64,000 bases of DNA from Rufibacter psychrotolerans (GCF_016924645.1 NZ_JAFFJV010000005.1:203823-267822), one strand, 5' to 3'. Shown: positions 7,548 to 16,509, counted from the stretch's first letter. The notes: a model not told the origin generated them from the letters alone. Program-made: numbers and translations.

Positions 7548-9576
7548 TGTAGTACCAGAGGCGGTAGCCCGCGCCCTGGGTTGGACCCTCCTGCACTCGC
7601 TCTGGCAAGGTGCCCTGCTGGCCTTGTTGTTAGCGGTACTGCTCAGACTGATGCACCGGCACACTGCCGCCGTGCGGTACCGCGTGGCCTGGGGCGGGCT
7701 CATGGCCATGCTTACGGTTGCCCTCATGACTTTCAGTAGGCTGTACGTGCCAGAGGCTGGTCCGCTAGAAGGGGCGGCGGCCTTCACTGCCGCTGAGGGC
7801 GGAGCGCAGGTCACCACCGTGCACCTGTTTTCGGTGCAGGCTCCCTCCCGCTGGGAAACCCTTGTAACCCAGGGGCAGGCGTATTTTGAACAGCATCTGC
7901 CCGCGGTGGTGCTGCTGTGGCTGGTGGGCATGCTCCTGATGGGGCTGCGGTTGCTGGGCGGCTGGGTGTACGTGCAACGGCTGCGGTCTTACCGCGTGAG
8001 CCCGGTGCCGGCGGCCTGGACCGTGAAGGCGCAGGAGCTGGGCCGCCAGCTAGGCATGACCACCGCCGTGAAAATGGCCGAGTCGGCGCTGGTGCAGGTG
8101 CCCATGGTCATCGGGCACTTCAAGCCGCTGGTGCTGCTGCCGCTGGGTACATTGGCCGGTTTGTCGGGGGCGCAGGTAGAGGCCATCCTGGCCCATGAAC
8201 TGGCCCACGTGCACCGCCGCGACTACCTCCTTAACCTGCTGCAGAGCGTGATGGAAACCCTGTTTTTCTTTCACCCGGCCGTGTGGTGGATGTCTGACTG
8301 CATCCGCACCGAGCGGGAACACGCCTGCGATGACCTGGCCCTTTCTATCTGCGGCGACTCGCTCACCTACGCCTATGCCTTAACCAACCTTGAAGAAATC
8401 ATGCTCAAAAAGAACTCCACCTCTCCCCGCCTGGCCGTGGCCTTCTCGGGCCGCCGCCGCTCCCTGCTGGGCCGTATTGCCCGGTTGGTGCAGCAACCTG
8501 CCGTGCGCCCCTCCTTCTCTGAGGGCTTCCTGACCAGCTGCGCCGTGGTAGCCGGGCTGCTCATTTTCTCGGCCAGCGCCAGCGCCAACTACACGGCGGC
8601 TGCGCAGGAAGAAAAAACCTCCCCTCCGGCCCTGGCCAAACCTCCCGTTTCCGCCGCCCCGCTTGACTCCCTAGATGAATCCGAGGAAGAACTAAGCCTG
8701 CAGCAGTTGGACGATGACCTGGTAATTGTGAAAAACAAGAAGGGCAAAGTGGTGGAGCTGTACGTGAACGGCCGCCGGGTACCCAAAAGCGAGATGGGCA
8801 AGTACCAGGACCAGATTGACCGGCAGTTGGCAGCCGCCAAGCAAGGCAAACCCCTCAGAGACCCCGAGGAACTGGCCCAGGCCCGGCGCCGGGTAGACGC
8901 CTCGCTGCGCCGCTTAGAGACCGATGATTACCTGATGCCGCCTCCGCCCCCGGCCCCAAGAGCTCCCCGGGCCCCCATGCCCAGGGGCGAAAGATTCCGG
9001 GGCGAGGTGCCGCCCGTAGCCCCTGTGCCGCCGGTACCACCCGTGCCACCGGTGTCTGATGACAAGAAAGAGCAGAAGGCCTACGAGCGGTCCATGAAAG
9101 AGTACCAGGAACGCATGAAGGCGTTTGAGGCCCGCATGGAGGAGTTCAGAGCCCGGCAGGAAGCCTTCATGGCTCAGAACCCAGGCAGAATGCGCGAGCA
9201 CGAAGACCGTATGCGCGAACATGCCCACCGCATGGAAGAACACACCCGGCGGCAGGCCGAGCACGCCGTGCGCATGAGGGAGCATGAAGTGCGCAGGGCA
9301 GAACACGAAGAACGCATGAAGAAGCATGAGGCCATGATGAAAGAACTCAAGGCAGCCCTCCAGGCCGATGGCTTCCTCAAATCGGCCGACGATGACTATG
9401 AGTTCGAGATCAACAAAAACGGCCTGTTCATCAATGACCAGAAGCAATCTGAGGCCCTGTTTGAGAAATACAAAAAGCTCATGCAGAAAGCCTCCGGCGA
9501 AGACGTAGACGTGATGCTGCAGAAAGACGGAGCCAACTTCAGGATCAGGAACAACTCCCGCCACACCACCAGGTAA
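7522..9576 (+). CDS. M56 family metallopeptidase (BlaR1-type sensor/antirepressor) with His-striped coiled coil
   Basis: A 684-residue membrane protein. The N-terminal part has hydrophobic segments near 20-45, 55-75 and 110-135. The M56 zinc protease site HELAH (His225, Glu226, His229) lies in AILAHELAHVHRRD, followed by FFFHPAVWW and REHACDD. A further membrane span is near 333-352. The remaining 330 residues should be periplasmic: an acidic linker, a Pro-rich stretch (PPVAPVPPVPPVPPV, near 500-515), then an alpha-helical coiled coil (about 520-620) and a folded C-terminal segment. There is no penicillin-binding sensor domain, unlike BlaR1. Seven His residues recur exactly every seven positions (560, 567, 574, 581, 588, 595, 602). 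By family it should trigger BlaI removal; the stimulus is unknown. Confidence 0.9.
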   Translation: MTPQTLIYDVVPEAVARALGWTLLHSLWQGALLALLLAVLLRLMHRHTAAVRYRVAWGGLMAMLTVALMTFSRLYVPEAGPLEGAAAFTAAEGGAQVTTVHLFSVQAPSRWETLVTQGQAYFEQHLPAVVLLWLVGMLLMGLRLLGGWVYVQRLRSYRVSPVPAAWTVKAQELGRQLGMTTAVKMAESALVQVPMVIGHFKPLVLLPLGTLAGLSGAQVEAILAHELAHVHRRDYLLNLLQSVMETLFFFHPAVWWMSDCIRTEREHACDDLALSICGDSLTYAYALTNLEEIMLKKNSTSPRLAVAFSGRRRSLLGRIARLVQQPAVRPSFSEGFLTSCAVVAGLLIFSASASANYTAAAQEEKTSPPALAKPPVSAAPLDSLDESEEELSLQQLDDDLVIVKNKKGKVVELYVNGRRVPKSEMGKYQDQIDRQLAAAKQGKPLRDPEELAQARRRVDASLRRLETDDYLMPPPPPAPRAPRAPMPRGERFRGEVPPVAPVPPVPPVPPVSDDKKEQKAYERSMKEYQERMKAFEARMEEFRARQEAFMAQNPGRMREHEDRMREHAHRMEEHTRRQAEHAVRMREHEVRRAEHEERMKKHEAMMKELKAALQADGFLKSADDDYEFEINKNGLFINDQKQSEALFEKYKKLMQKASGEDVDVMLQKDGANFRIRNNSRHTTR

Positions 9577-9600
9577 CCCAATTGGGTTGCCCGGCAAAAG

Positions 9601-9667
9601 AAATCCCCTGCCATCTGTTTCAGGCCTTTTTTCACCAAAAAGGCCTGAAACAGATGGCAGGGGATTT
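9601..9667. terminator. Perfect 31-bp hairpin, bidirectional terminator
   Basis: Arms 9601-9631 and 9637-9667 are perfectly complementary with a 5-base loop, and T-runs are present on both sides. It separates the M56 gene from the convergent CtaG-like gene. Its inner part, CTGTTTCAGGCC...GGCCTGAAACAG, matches the dispersed palindrome family, making this the most symmetrical member. Confidence 0.9.
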
Positions 9668-9735
9668 TTGTGCGCAGTTGGCTGGCACAGCGTAGCCATC
9701 GGGGAGCCGGTTGCCAGGGCTGGCTGGCCGGGTTG

Positions 9736-10542
9736 CTAGGTAAACAGGACCTCGTTCTGGTGTTTGGGGTGGCGCCGCTTCCGGTACCAGGCCGCAAAGA
9801 ACGCAACCGCGAGCAGCAGTTCAGAAAAATCTCCGCCGTAGTACATGAGCTTGGCCGCAGCCCTTATCTGGTCTGCCCCGTGGGGTGAGTGCTGCGGATA
9901 CAGAAACGCGTACATCACCTTGCTGAGGTAGGCATGGGCCGCAATGCTAACAAACAGCACCAACGCCCTCACCCTGAAACCAGGCCGCCGGGGAGCCGGG
10001 TCTGGCCCGGCAATGGACCAGGTAAACAGATATCCGGCCGCCAGAAAATGCAGGTGCAGCAGGTGGTGCAGGGCCGGACTGGTGAGCGTGGCGTTGTACA
10101 GCGGCGTAAGGTACAGTGCGTACATGCCCCCAATGTTCAGCAGCAGGGCCGTTACCGGATGGCTGATAACGTGAAAAAAGGAACTGCCCAGCAGGCGGGT
10201 AAGGAGTTTGGCAAGAGATCTGGGCAAGGTATTCAACGCCAGCGTAACCGGAGCCCCCAGCACCAACCCCAGCGGGGCCAGCATGCCCACCAACAGGTGC
10301 TGTACCATGTGGCCCCTTATGTCATGGTGCGCCAACTGCATCAAGGGTGGGAGCAGGGCCACGAAGAGCAGGACCAGGCCACCACCAAAACTGAGGGAGC
10401 GCCAGCCGCTCCAGGGGCGGTGTTTCTGGCGCATCACTGCCACGGCGGCCAGGTACAGCGCCAGTACCAGCGCTATCAGCAGCAGGGGAATAAGTCCGGT
10501 GGCGCCGCCGGCCAGGGCATGCGTAGGTTCATGTTGGTGCAT
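9736..10542 (-). CDS. CtaG-like cytochrome c oxidase assembly protein (Caa3_CtaG family)
   Basis: A 268-residue polytopic membrane protein with about seven hydrophobic segments (near 16-36, 52-70, 82-102, 118-140, 155-175, 190-210, 245-260). The His-rich motifs MQLAHHDIRGHMVQHLLVG, HLLHLHFLAAGYLFTW and the GPDPAPRR block are characteristic of the Caa3_CtaG family. Characterised members help assemble or metallate caa3-type terminal oxidase. A role in copper delivery or oxidase assembly is inferred from family only; no oxidase subunit gene is in the window. It lies 24 bases downstream of the DUF2243 gene on the same strand, so the two are probably one operon. Confidence 0.88.
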   Translation of the reverse strand: MHQHEPTHALAGGATGLIPLLLIALVLALYLAAVAVMRQKHRPWSGWRSLSFGGGLVLLFVALLPPLMQLAHHDIRGHMVQHLLVGMLAPLGLVLGAPVTLALNTLPRSLAKLLTRLLGSSFFHVISHPVTALLLNIGGMYALYLTPLYNATLTSPALHHLLHLHFLAAGYLFTWSIAGPDPAPRRPGFRVRALVLFVSIAAHAYLSKVMYAFLYPQHSPHGADQIRAAAKLMYYGGDFSELLLAVAFFAAWYRKRRHPKHQNEVLFT

Positions 10543-10566
10543 TTTGCGGAAGTTTTGGCGAAAAGA

Positions 10567-11046
10567 TCAAGGAAACGGTTCGGCCCTTCTTTTCTCCCGG
10601 GCTTTGCACCTGAGCCATAGCCAAAGGCCAATTAGCAGCAATACAATCGCCGTCAGGTTCCAGGCCAGGTCATAGGGCCAGAGCGGCACGTTGTACCTGA
10701 TTTGGTGCAGCCGCAGCACCTTGTGGTCAATGAGCCCATCAAACAACTGGAACCCGCCCAAGCCCAGGAAAAAGCCGGCCCAGGCCCTCAGAGGCACCAG
10801 AGCCCGCTGCTGGCGCACCTCTGAGAGCATGAAACAGCCCGCCACAATGGCCACTAACTCCGCGGCGTGTAAAAGCCCATCGGTGAGCAGGCCAATGGCG
10901 GGCGTGGCCCTGTCGTAGAAATGGTGCCAGCCCAGGATCTGGTGGAAGATAATCTCATCAACCCCGGCCATCACTCCCACGCCAATGAGAAAACTGGCCC
11001 GCATGGATCTGGCGGGCTGTGGTTGCGACTGCGATGTAGTGCCCAT
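10567..11046 (-). CDS. DUF2243 membrane protein
   Basis: A 159-residue protein with four hydrophobic segments (about 18-36, 55-75, 88-105, 130-148). The conserved GVDEIIFHQILGWHHFYD, TDGLLHA, GGFQLFDGLIDHKVLRLHQIR and PYDLAWN blocks identify DUF2243. The several conserved His and Asp residues near membrane faces suggest metal or proton chemistry, but no function is established. It is first in a likely two-gene operon with the CtaG-like gene; this pairing supports a respiratory role by inference. Confidence 0.85.
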   Translation of the reverse strand: MGTTSQSQPQPARSMRASFLIGVGVMAGVDEIIFHQILGWHHFYDRATPAIGLLTDGLLHAAELVAIVAGCFMLSEVRQQRALVPLRAWAGFFLGLGGFQLFDGLIDHKVLRLHQIRYNVPLWPYDLAWNLTAIVLLLIGLWLWLRCKAREKRRAEPFP

Positions 11047-11467
11047 AGAAACAGTTTTTTCTCTCTTTCTCTGGATACGTACGTTCTGGTTGCATAGTCA
11101 GGTGTGCCCCAGGGAATTTAGGGGTGTTTGCTAGTTGCCGGGTGCCTGGGAGGGAGCAAGTCTCACATTCTGGTTGGCCGGCACCCAAGTGAGGGCAGTA
11201 GCCGGGCAAATTAAGAGAAGATAAATGAACTAGGACGTTTTACCGGTGAGTACCGCTGGTGGCCCTTGGGTGTAGTTGGCTCTGCGGTCCGCTATTGGGT
11301 TACTCTGCTGGCTTGGCCCTCCGGTGATTCCCTCTGCAGAATGCTAGAAAAAGCGTGTAAATTTCTATGGAAAGGGTTTAGAAGGGTACGGAGCCTCGTT
11401 GGCAGCAGAACTTGTACTATTTAGGTAAAGCCCTGCTGCCTTAAGGAGGTTGGAGGTACGTGCTTAG
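11047..11467. other. Intergenic, nothing firm
   Basis: About 420 bases between a minus-strand small gene and the DUF2243 start. A short inverted pair (GCCGGGTGCC near 11136 with GGCACCC near 11181) may form a weak hairpin. An open frame at 10958-11209 overlaps the DUF2243 start and looks spurious. Confidence 0.4.
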
Positions 11468-11737
11468 TTAGTGTAGTTGTGTTTCATGTTGCTCTGGTTT
11501 TCCTTGGTAGCAGCACAGGAAATACATATTCCTGCTGGTGTCAAAATTGCGGCCCTTGCCTTCAAAATATTCTTTCAGGCTGCCCGAGATTTTATAGCAG
11601 TCATACAGCGCCGGATCATATCTTTTGGGGTTAATGATCTTTACTGCCTGCTCCAGGTCAAAATCAGAGATTGGAATCTCGCTTACCAACTCTTCTGTGT
11701 TCTTATCAAAGACATCAAACTGCCTTACAATTTTCAT
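11468..11737 (-). CDS. Hypothetical protein
   Basis: An 89-residue soluble protein of unrecognised family. It begins MKIVRQFDVFDKNTEELVSE, a strand-turn-strand pattern, followed by an acidic helix (SDFDLEQAVKII) and a conserved-looking DPALYDCYKISG block, ending in a polar tail. There is no signal peptide or membrane span. The surrounding DNA is AT-richer than neighbouring genes, which may point to acquisition, but the frame is clean and the composition protein-like. It stands alone in a 900-base region otherwise without genes. It could be a small immunity-like or regulatory protein; this is only a guess from size and context. Confidence 0.6.
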   Translation of the reverse strand: MKIVRQFDVFDKNTEELVSEIPISDFDLEQAVKIINPKRYDPALYDCYKISGSLKEYFEGKGRNFDTSRNMYFLCCYQGKPEQHETQLH

Positions 11738-11968
11738 GATTATTTATAGAGATTAATTAGTTGCTATACCAGCCGGTCCTCAGTGAATTGTCCAATTTTT
11801 AAAGCAAGCCGGATAAATCGGGTGAAAGTACTCCATCATGGGTACAAACCAAAGCAAACGGCAGTATTTAGTTTTAGAATTTTCCTGGCATAAGACCGCG
11901 CCACCATCCGTCTACCACCGGTGCGGGTAATTGCGTACCTTCACGGCTCGTTTAAACGTGTGACTACC

Positions 11969-12487
11969 ATGAGTGCAAATACCTTTCCAGAAATGCAGCA
12001 GTTGCTGGAATTGCCGATAACTAAGACCACCCGGCTGGGGCATGTACAGTTTTTCCACTTCGGGAAGGCGCATATCACCAACGCCAGCGGCCTCATCCTG
12101 GACGTGGGGGCCTGGACCCTGGAGGTGGCCTGCCACTGGCAGGTGGAAGTGGCCGGTGACGTGACCATCCGGTTTGAGGAGGTGGAGATTCCCCGCGACA
12201 CCCAAACCCTGGCCGACCCGAACTTTGATCCGCAGGTGCCGGGCAGCACGCTCCGCGACCGGAAACTGCAGGAACTGGTGCGGAGCCAACGGGAGCCGCT
12301 GCGGGTGCTGCAGGTGACCGCCTCCCCGCAGGGCGACCTTACCCTCACCCTGGACGGGAACAAGGTGCTGCGGGTAAGGCCCAGCGAAGGCGTGCTGGAG
12401 GAGACTTCCTATTTCTGGCGGGTTTTCAGCAATACCGGCACAAACCAGAACGTGCGCTTTGGACCAAACGGGGTAGAACGCGAATAG
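11969..12487 (+). CDS. Hypothetical cytoplasmic protein
   Basis: A 172-residue protein without leader or membrane span, of unrecognised family. It appears to be mostly beta: HVQFFHFGKAHITNASG, LDVGAWTLEVACHWQVEV and DVTIRFEEVEIP could form a sandwich, followed by a charged helix (STLRDRKLQELVRSQREP) and a further strand pair (LRVLQVTASPQGDLTLTLDG, KVLRVRPSEG). The C-terminus has SYFWRVFSNTG. The layout suggests a ligand-binding or structural domain rather than an enzyme. The ATG at 11969 is preferred over an open extension to 11921 because the extension has no protein-like character. It is convergent with the GH2 gene and its regulation is not visible. Confidence 0.72.
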   Translation: MSANTFPEMQQLLELPITKTTRLGHVQFFHFGKAHITNASGLILDVGAWTLEVACHWQVEVAGDVTIRFEEVEIPRDTQTLADPNFDPQVPGSTLRDRKLQELVRSQREPLRVLQVTASPQGDLTLTLDGNKVLRVRPSEGVLEETSYFWRVFSNTGTNQNVRFGPNGVERE

Positions 12488-12545
12488 GCCCGCCCCGTTT
12501 TGTGCAGGGCAGGCTTACTGTATGCTTTTGAGCCGTGGTGAGGAG

Positions 12546-15422
12546 TTAATCAATAGAAGGCCTTGTCGCTACGGCGGCAGATTCTACCTTCAACGTGGTG
12601 GATTTCAACCCTTGCCCGGTGGCGGATAAGGTGATTTCGCCGGCGTCTTTGGTGGTCTGGATGATGATCTGGGCCAGGCCGTTGAACAGTTTCCGTTTCC
12701 AGATAGGGGCCGGGGTGAAGACTTGAATGGTGCCGGGATCTTGGTTCACGTTATCCCAATCATATTTCTTAGGGATAGGCGTAGCCACAATCTCCAGCTG
12801 GTTTGGACCGGGCTTCAGGATGGAATGATCCAGTTTGAACACGTTACCCTCGGCGCTTTCCTTGAGGTTCCTGGTAATCTCTTTGCCGTTAATGTAAATG
12901 GTTTGCTCCCGCCCGATGCTCTTGTAGAAGAACGTAATGTCTGCGCCGGAGAAGTTGGCGGGCAGTTCAAATGAGCCGCGGTGTACGTAGGCAGGAGCCA
13001 GGTTCTTGTAGTCCCGTTTCTTGAACGCATCGTCCCAGCCGCTGGCGTTTGTCTCCTGGAAAGCGGCCTGCCCGTTGTCCATGCCTGCTACTGGTTTCTC
13101 TTTCAGGTCGGTGATTCCCACGGTTTTGATGTCTTCAATAAACCGGTCTTTCTCCAGCGAGGTAGGATCGCCGTTGCCCACGCCAATGATTGTGCCGGGG
13201 CCTTTGAGTTGGAAAGAAATCTCGTTCCCGGCGGTAGGTACCGCCAGTTTGTTTTTATCTGCCACTGAAACCGTGATAACGGCAATGTCTTCCCCATCGG
13301 CTTTAAGGGAAGTTTTATGCGGAGTGAGTTGCAGAGCAGCAGCTTCGCCGGTGGTTTTCACCACATCGGTTAAAATCTTCTTGCCGTTTTTGTAGCCAAC
13401 GGCTTCCAGCGTGCCCGGCGCGTAGTTCACTTTCCACTCCAGGTGCGAGTTGGGCTTCATGGTTTGTCTGCCCAGGCTCTTTTTGTTCAGGAACAGTTCC
13501 ACTTCATCGCAGTTGCTGTAGGCCCACACGGGAATCTCCTTGCCTTCTTGTCCTGGCCAGTTCCAGTGGGGCAGCAGGTGCAGGGTAGGCTGATTTGACC
13601 ACCACGAGCGCAGGTAGAACACGTTGTCTTTGGGGAAACCGCAGTTGTCTATCATCCCGAAGTAAGACGTCACCGAGGGCCAGCCGTGCGGCGTAGGCTC
13701 TCCGCGGTAATCAAAGCCGGTCCAGATGAACATGCCTGCCAGCCACGGCCGATTGGCGTAGAACGTCCAGCCTTCTTCAATGGAATAGAACGTGGGGCGC
13801 GGTTTCCGGTCATAGGCGGCCTGGTAGTGCTTCTCCAGATCGGTGACGTACACGCCGCGGGTGGCGAAGGTAGAGCCTTCCTCGGTGCCCATGCCGGGCT
13901 GGTTGGGGAATTGTTTGTGGTGCGCTTCAATGTCGCCGTTGCCCAGGTAATTGTAGCCCATCACCTCCAGCACATCAGAAATCCCGCTCCGGAACCCGCC
14001 GCTGATGCCCGCCGAGATGGCCCGCGTAGAATCCAGGCTTTTGGCGTAGTCCTGCATGGTGGTGGCGATGCGCGCCCCGATGATGCTGTTCTCAATAGCC
14101 CATTCCTCGTTCCCAATAGACCAGCTGATGATGCTGGGGTGGTTCCGGTCGCGGATGATCAGGCGTTTCATGTCTTCCATGCGCTGCTCAGAAGTACCCA
14201 TCAGGCGGTTTTCGTCAATGACCAGCATGCCCAGTTTGTCGCAGGCCTCCAGCAGTTCCGGGGTGGGCGGATGGTGGGAGCAACGGTAGGCGTTGGAGCC
14301 CATGTCCTTCAGAGTTTTGATGCGCCAGTACTGTAGTTCATCGGGGAGGGCGGTGCCCACGCCGGCGTGGTCCTGGTGGTTATTGGTGCCTTTCAGTTTT
14401 ACGTGCTTGCCGTTCAGGAAGAAGCCTTCTCTGGCATCAAACCGGATGGTCCTGATCCCGAAAGGCGTTTCGTAGCGGTCGGTTTCCTGGTTTCCGGTGA
14501 GGACGGTGGTCACCAGTTTGTAGAGGTACGGCGATTCCAGATCCCACAACCGGGCATTGGTCACCGGCAGCACCATGCGTACTTCCTGCGTCTGGAACGG
14601 CGCCAGGGTGAGGTTGTCCTGCCGTTGGGTGGCCACGGTTTTGCCGGCAGCATCTACAATGGTCTGCAGCACCGAGAAGGTTTTGGCTGACTTGTTCTCA
14701 TTGAGGATGTTGGCCCGGGCGGTGACCTGCGCGTTGGTGTTGTTCACCTGTGCGGTCACAAACGTGCCATGGGGCGCTACGTGCAATGGGTTGGTTTTGG
14801 AAAGCCACACGTGGCGGTAAATGCCGGCGCCCTCGTAGTACCAGCCTTCTTCCATGGTGGCGTCTACCCGCACGGCAATGGTATTGTCAGCGCCGTAATT
14901 CAGGTACTCAGAGATGTCCATCCGGAAGGTGTTGTAGCCGCTTGGCTCGGCACCCACCAGATGGCCGTTCACCCACACCCTGGAGTCGCGGTACACGCCG
15001 TCAAACTCCAGCGCAATGCGGCGGCCCAGATCCGAGGCGGGAATGTGGATGGTTTTGCGGTACCAGCCCACGCTCCTATCAGGGAAGTTACGGCCGATGG
15101 CTTTGAACCCGTGGCTGAAGCTGGCCTGCGGACTGAAGTCCTGTTCCACCGCCCAGTCGTGCGGCAGGTTGAGCCGGCGCCAGGCCCGGTCATCAAACTT
15201 GGCGGCGGCGGGACCGTCGCCGTAGCCGGCTTTGGCCAGATAAGAGAAATAACTGGTGCCGTGGTCGAAATCCTTTTTGGTGTCTGACGGATGTCCGAAG
15301 GCAAAGCGCCAGTTGAAATCCAGCAGGAAACGTTGGCGGCCGCCGCCGTTCTTTTCCTGCGCAAAGGCAAGATGCACCAGAAACAGTAATCCGAGGAACA
15401 GGTAGCTCTTCAGGCGTGACAT
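12546..15422 (-). CDS. Secreted glycoside hydrolase family 2 (beta-galactosidase-like)
   Basis: A 958-residue exported enzyme. Signal peptide 1-22 (LLFLVHLAFAQ). Residues 30-210 are the GH2 sugar-binding jelly roll (PHDWAVEQDFSP, GWYRKTIHIP, WVNGHLVG). Residues 212-325 form the Ig-like middle domain. The TIM barrel occupies about 327-600, with acid/base Glu439 in SWSIGNEEW and probable nucleophile Glu514 in MGTEEGST, which aligns with the GSE motif of the family; FIWTGFDYRGEP is also typical. A DUF4982-like domain follows (about 630-690), then an invasin/Big-like domain (ITVSVADKNKLAVP) and a C-terminal carbohydrate-binding-like domain. By family it removes beta-linked galactose, glucuronate or related sugars from glycans in the periplasm or outside. 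No SusC/SusD pair is nearby, so it is not in an obvious utilisation locus. Confidence 0.92.
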   Translation of the reverse strand: MSRLKSYLFLGLLFLVHLAFAQEKNGGGRQRFLLDFNWRFAFGHPSDTKKDFDHGTSYFSYLAKAGYGDGPAAAKFDDRAWRRLNLPHDWAVEQDFSPQASFSHGFKAIGRNFPDRSVGWYRKTIHIPASDLGRRIALEFDGVYRDSRVWVNGHLVGAEPSGYNTFRMDISEYLNYGADNTIAVRVDATMEEGWYYEGAGIYRHVWLSKTNPLHVAPHGTFVTAQVNNTNAQVTARANILNENKSAKTFSVLQTIVDAAGKTVATQRQDNLTLAPFQTQEVRMVLPVTNARLWDLESPYLYKLVTTVLTGNQETDRYETPFGIRTIRFDAREGFFLNGKHVKLKGTNNHQDHAGVGTALPDELQYWRIKTLKDMGSNAYRCSHHPPTPELLEACDKLGMLVIDENRLMGTSEQRMEDMKRLIIRDRNHPSIISWSIGNEEWAIENSIIGARIATTMQDYAKSLDSTRAISAGISGGFRSGISDVLEVMGYNYLGNGDIEAHHKQFPNQPGMGTEEGSTFATRGVYVTDLEKHYQAAYDRKPRPTFYSIEEGWTFYANRPWLAGMFIWTGFDYRGEPTPHGWPSVTSYFGMIDNCGFPKDNVFYLRSWWSNQPTLHLLPHWNWPGQEGKEIPVWAYSNCDEVELFLNKKSLGRQTMKPNSHLEWKVNYAPGTLEAVGYKNGKKILTDVVKTTGEAAALQLTPHKTSLKADGEDIAVITVSVADKNKLAVPTAGNEISFQLKGPGTIIGVGNGDPTSLEKDRFIEDIKTVGITDLKEKPVAGMDNGQAAFQETNASGWDDAFKKRDYKNLAPAYVHRGSFELPANFSGADITFFYKSIGREQTIYINGKEITRNLKESAEGNVFKLDHSILKPGPNQLEIVATPIPKKYDWDNVNQDPGTIQVFTPAPIWKRKLFNGLAQIIIQTTKDAGEITLSATGQGLKSTTLKVESAAVATRPSID

Positions 15423-15485
15423 AGACAGAAGGTTGAGAACGGAATCAAGTTACTTAAAACTTCGGCAATTTTGGTAGGGTGGTCT

Positions 15486-15520
15486 TTTTGGGCCTGTTTC
15501 CTGAAAAACGGGACTAAAAC
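15486..15520. repeat. Dispersed palindrome copy E
   Basis: TTTTGGGCCTGTTTCC and GAAAAACGGGACTAAAAC arms. It lies between divergently transcribed genes, upstream of both, so it cannot be a simple terminator for either. Confidence 0.65.
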
Positions 15521-15568
15521 GCGTCCTCTGCCAGGGCCGGTGATGGGAACAGGCCTGGCTTTTCCTTC

Positions 15569-15597
15569 TTGAATATAGAAGAGTTTATATATTTTTG
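15569..15597 (+). promoter_or_regulatory. Bacteroidota-type promoter candidate
   Basis: TTG at 15569-15571 and TATTTTTG (matches TAnnTTTG) at 15590-15597, separated by 18 bases, fit the Bacteroidota housekeeping consensus (TTG, 17-23 bases, TAnnTTTG). It would give a leader of about 195 bases before the DUF2807 gene. Confidence 0.5.
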
Positions 15598-15798
15598 CAA
15601 GGCCCCCGCCTGCCTGGCCTGTCTTGGGGAAAAACTGCGCTGCTTCCTGGCAGATTCTCCCAAAACGGTCCTAAAACAGAGCCAGCAGAGTGGGCAGGCG
15701 CTGGTAAGTTGCCCTGGTTTTTGAGCGGGGCAAGCAACCTTTGCGCGTATTCTGCATCTTTTTAGAGAAAACAACCCGAAACTAAACTCCTATTCACC

Positions 15799-16509
15799 AT
15801 GAAAAAGACATTCTTCTCCCTCTGCATGCTGCTGGCGCTTGTTGGTCTGGTGCAGCACGTGCAGGCCCAAGCTGTGGAAGGGAACGGCAACATGAAAACA
15901 GAAACCCGTTCGGTGGGCGCGTTTACGGGCCTGAGCGTGAGCGGCGGGTTTGAGGTGGTGCTGACCCAGGGCGCTACTGAACGCCTGCAACTGGAGGCGG
16001 AGGAGAACATTCTGCCCCTCATTGAGTCTACCGTGCAGAACGGCGTTTTGCAGATCAAAACCAAATCGGGGATCAAAAATGCCAAGAAGCTGAAAGCCTA
16101 CGTGACCGTGAAAGACCTGAAAAGCCTGAACCTGAGCGGCGGCATCAAGCTGACGTCCACCAACGCCCTCAACGCCAATGCCATGAAGTTTAAATTCAGC
16201 GGGGGAATTGACGTGAAAATGGCCCTGAACGTGAAAGAGCTGGTGGCCGATGTGGCCGGCGGGGCCGACATAACCCTCAGCGGCCGCGCCGAAACCGTGA
16301 ACCTGGACCTGGCCGGGGCCGCCAGCCTCAAGGCCATCGACCTCAAAACTGATTTCTTCACCATTGACGCCGCCGGGGCCAGCAGTGCCCAGGTAAACGT
16401 GGCCAGGGAACTGAACGTAGACGCCGCCGGCATTGTGAGCGTTGACTACAAAGGCTCGCCCAAAATAAAGCACAGCGGCATGGGCAAAGTAAGGCCCATC
16501 AAGTCCTGA
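15799..16509 (+). CDS. Head-GIN (DUF2807) exported protein
   Basis: A 236-residue protein with a signal peptide (residues 1-24, ending VQAQ). From about 30 it is a DUF2807/GIN domain: GNMKTETRSVGAFTGLSVSG, a short FEVVLTQG segment, then regularly spaced short strands with Gly/Ala turns (LNLSGGIKL, FKFSGGIDV, ADVAGGADITLSGR, LDLAGAASL), the pattern of a right-handed beta-helix. It ends in KHSGMGKVRPI. These proteins are widespread in Bacteroidota and lie in the periplasm or at the surface. A putative adhesin role is often assigned but not proved. It is transcribed alone between the divergent GH2 gene and a bidirectional terminator. Confidence 0.88.
   Translation: MKKTFFSLCMLLALVGLVQHVQAQAVEGNGNMKTETRSVGAFTGLSVSGGFEVVLTQGATERLQLEAEENILPLIESTVQNGVLQIKTKSGIKNAKKLKAYVTVKDLKSLNLSGGIKLTSTNALNANAMKFKFSGGIDVKMALNVKELVADVAGGADITLSGRAETVNLDLAGAASLKAIDLKTDFFTIDAAGASSAQVNVARELNVDAAGIVSVDYKGSPKIKHSGMGKVRPIKS

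Larger units (their letters stand above)
15423..15798. other. Divergent intergenic region with palindrome copies
   Basis: Region between the divergent GH2 and DUF2807 genes. It holds palindrome copy E, a half copy near 15655-15676 (CAAAACGGTCCTAAAACAG) and the promoter candidate at 15569-15597. An open frame on the minus strand (15514-15774) consists of translated repeat DNA and is not taken as a gene. Confidence 0.55.

Noticed and set aside
7146..9576. Beta-lactam resistance operon
   Set aside because: The M56 protein lacks a penicillin-binding sensor domain and no beta-lactamase gene is adjacent; BlaI/M56 pairs have many other roles.
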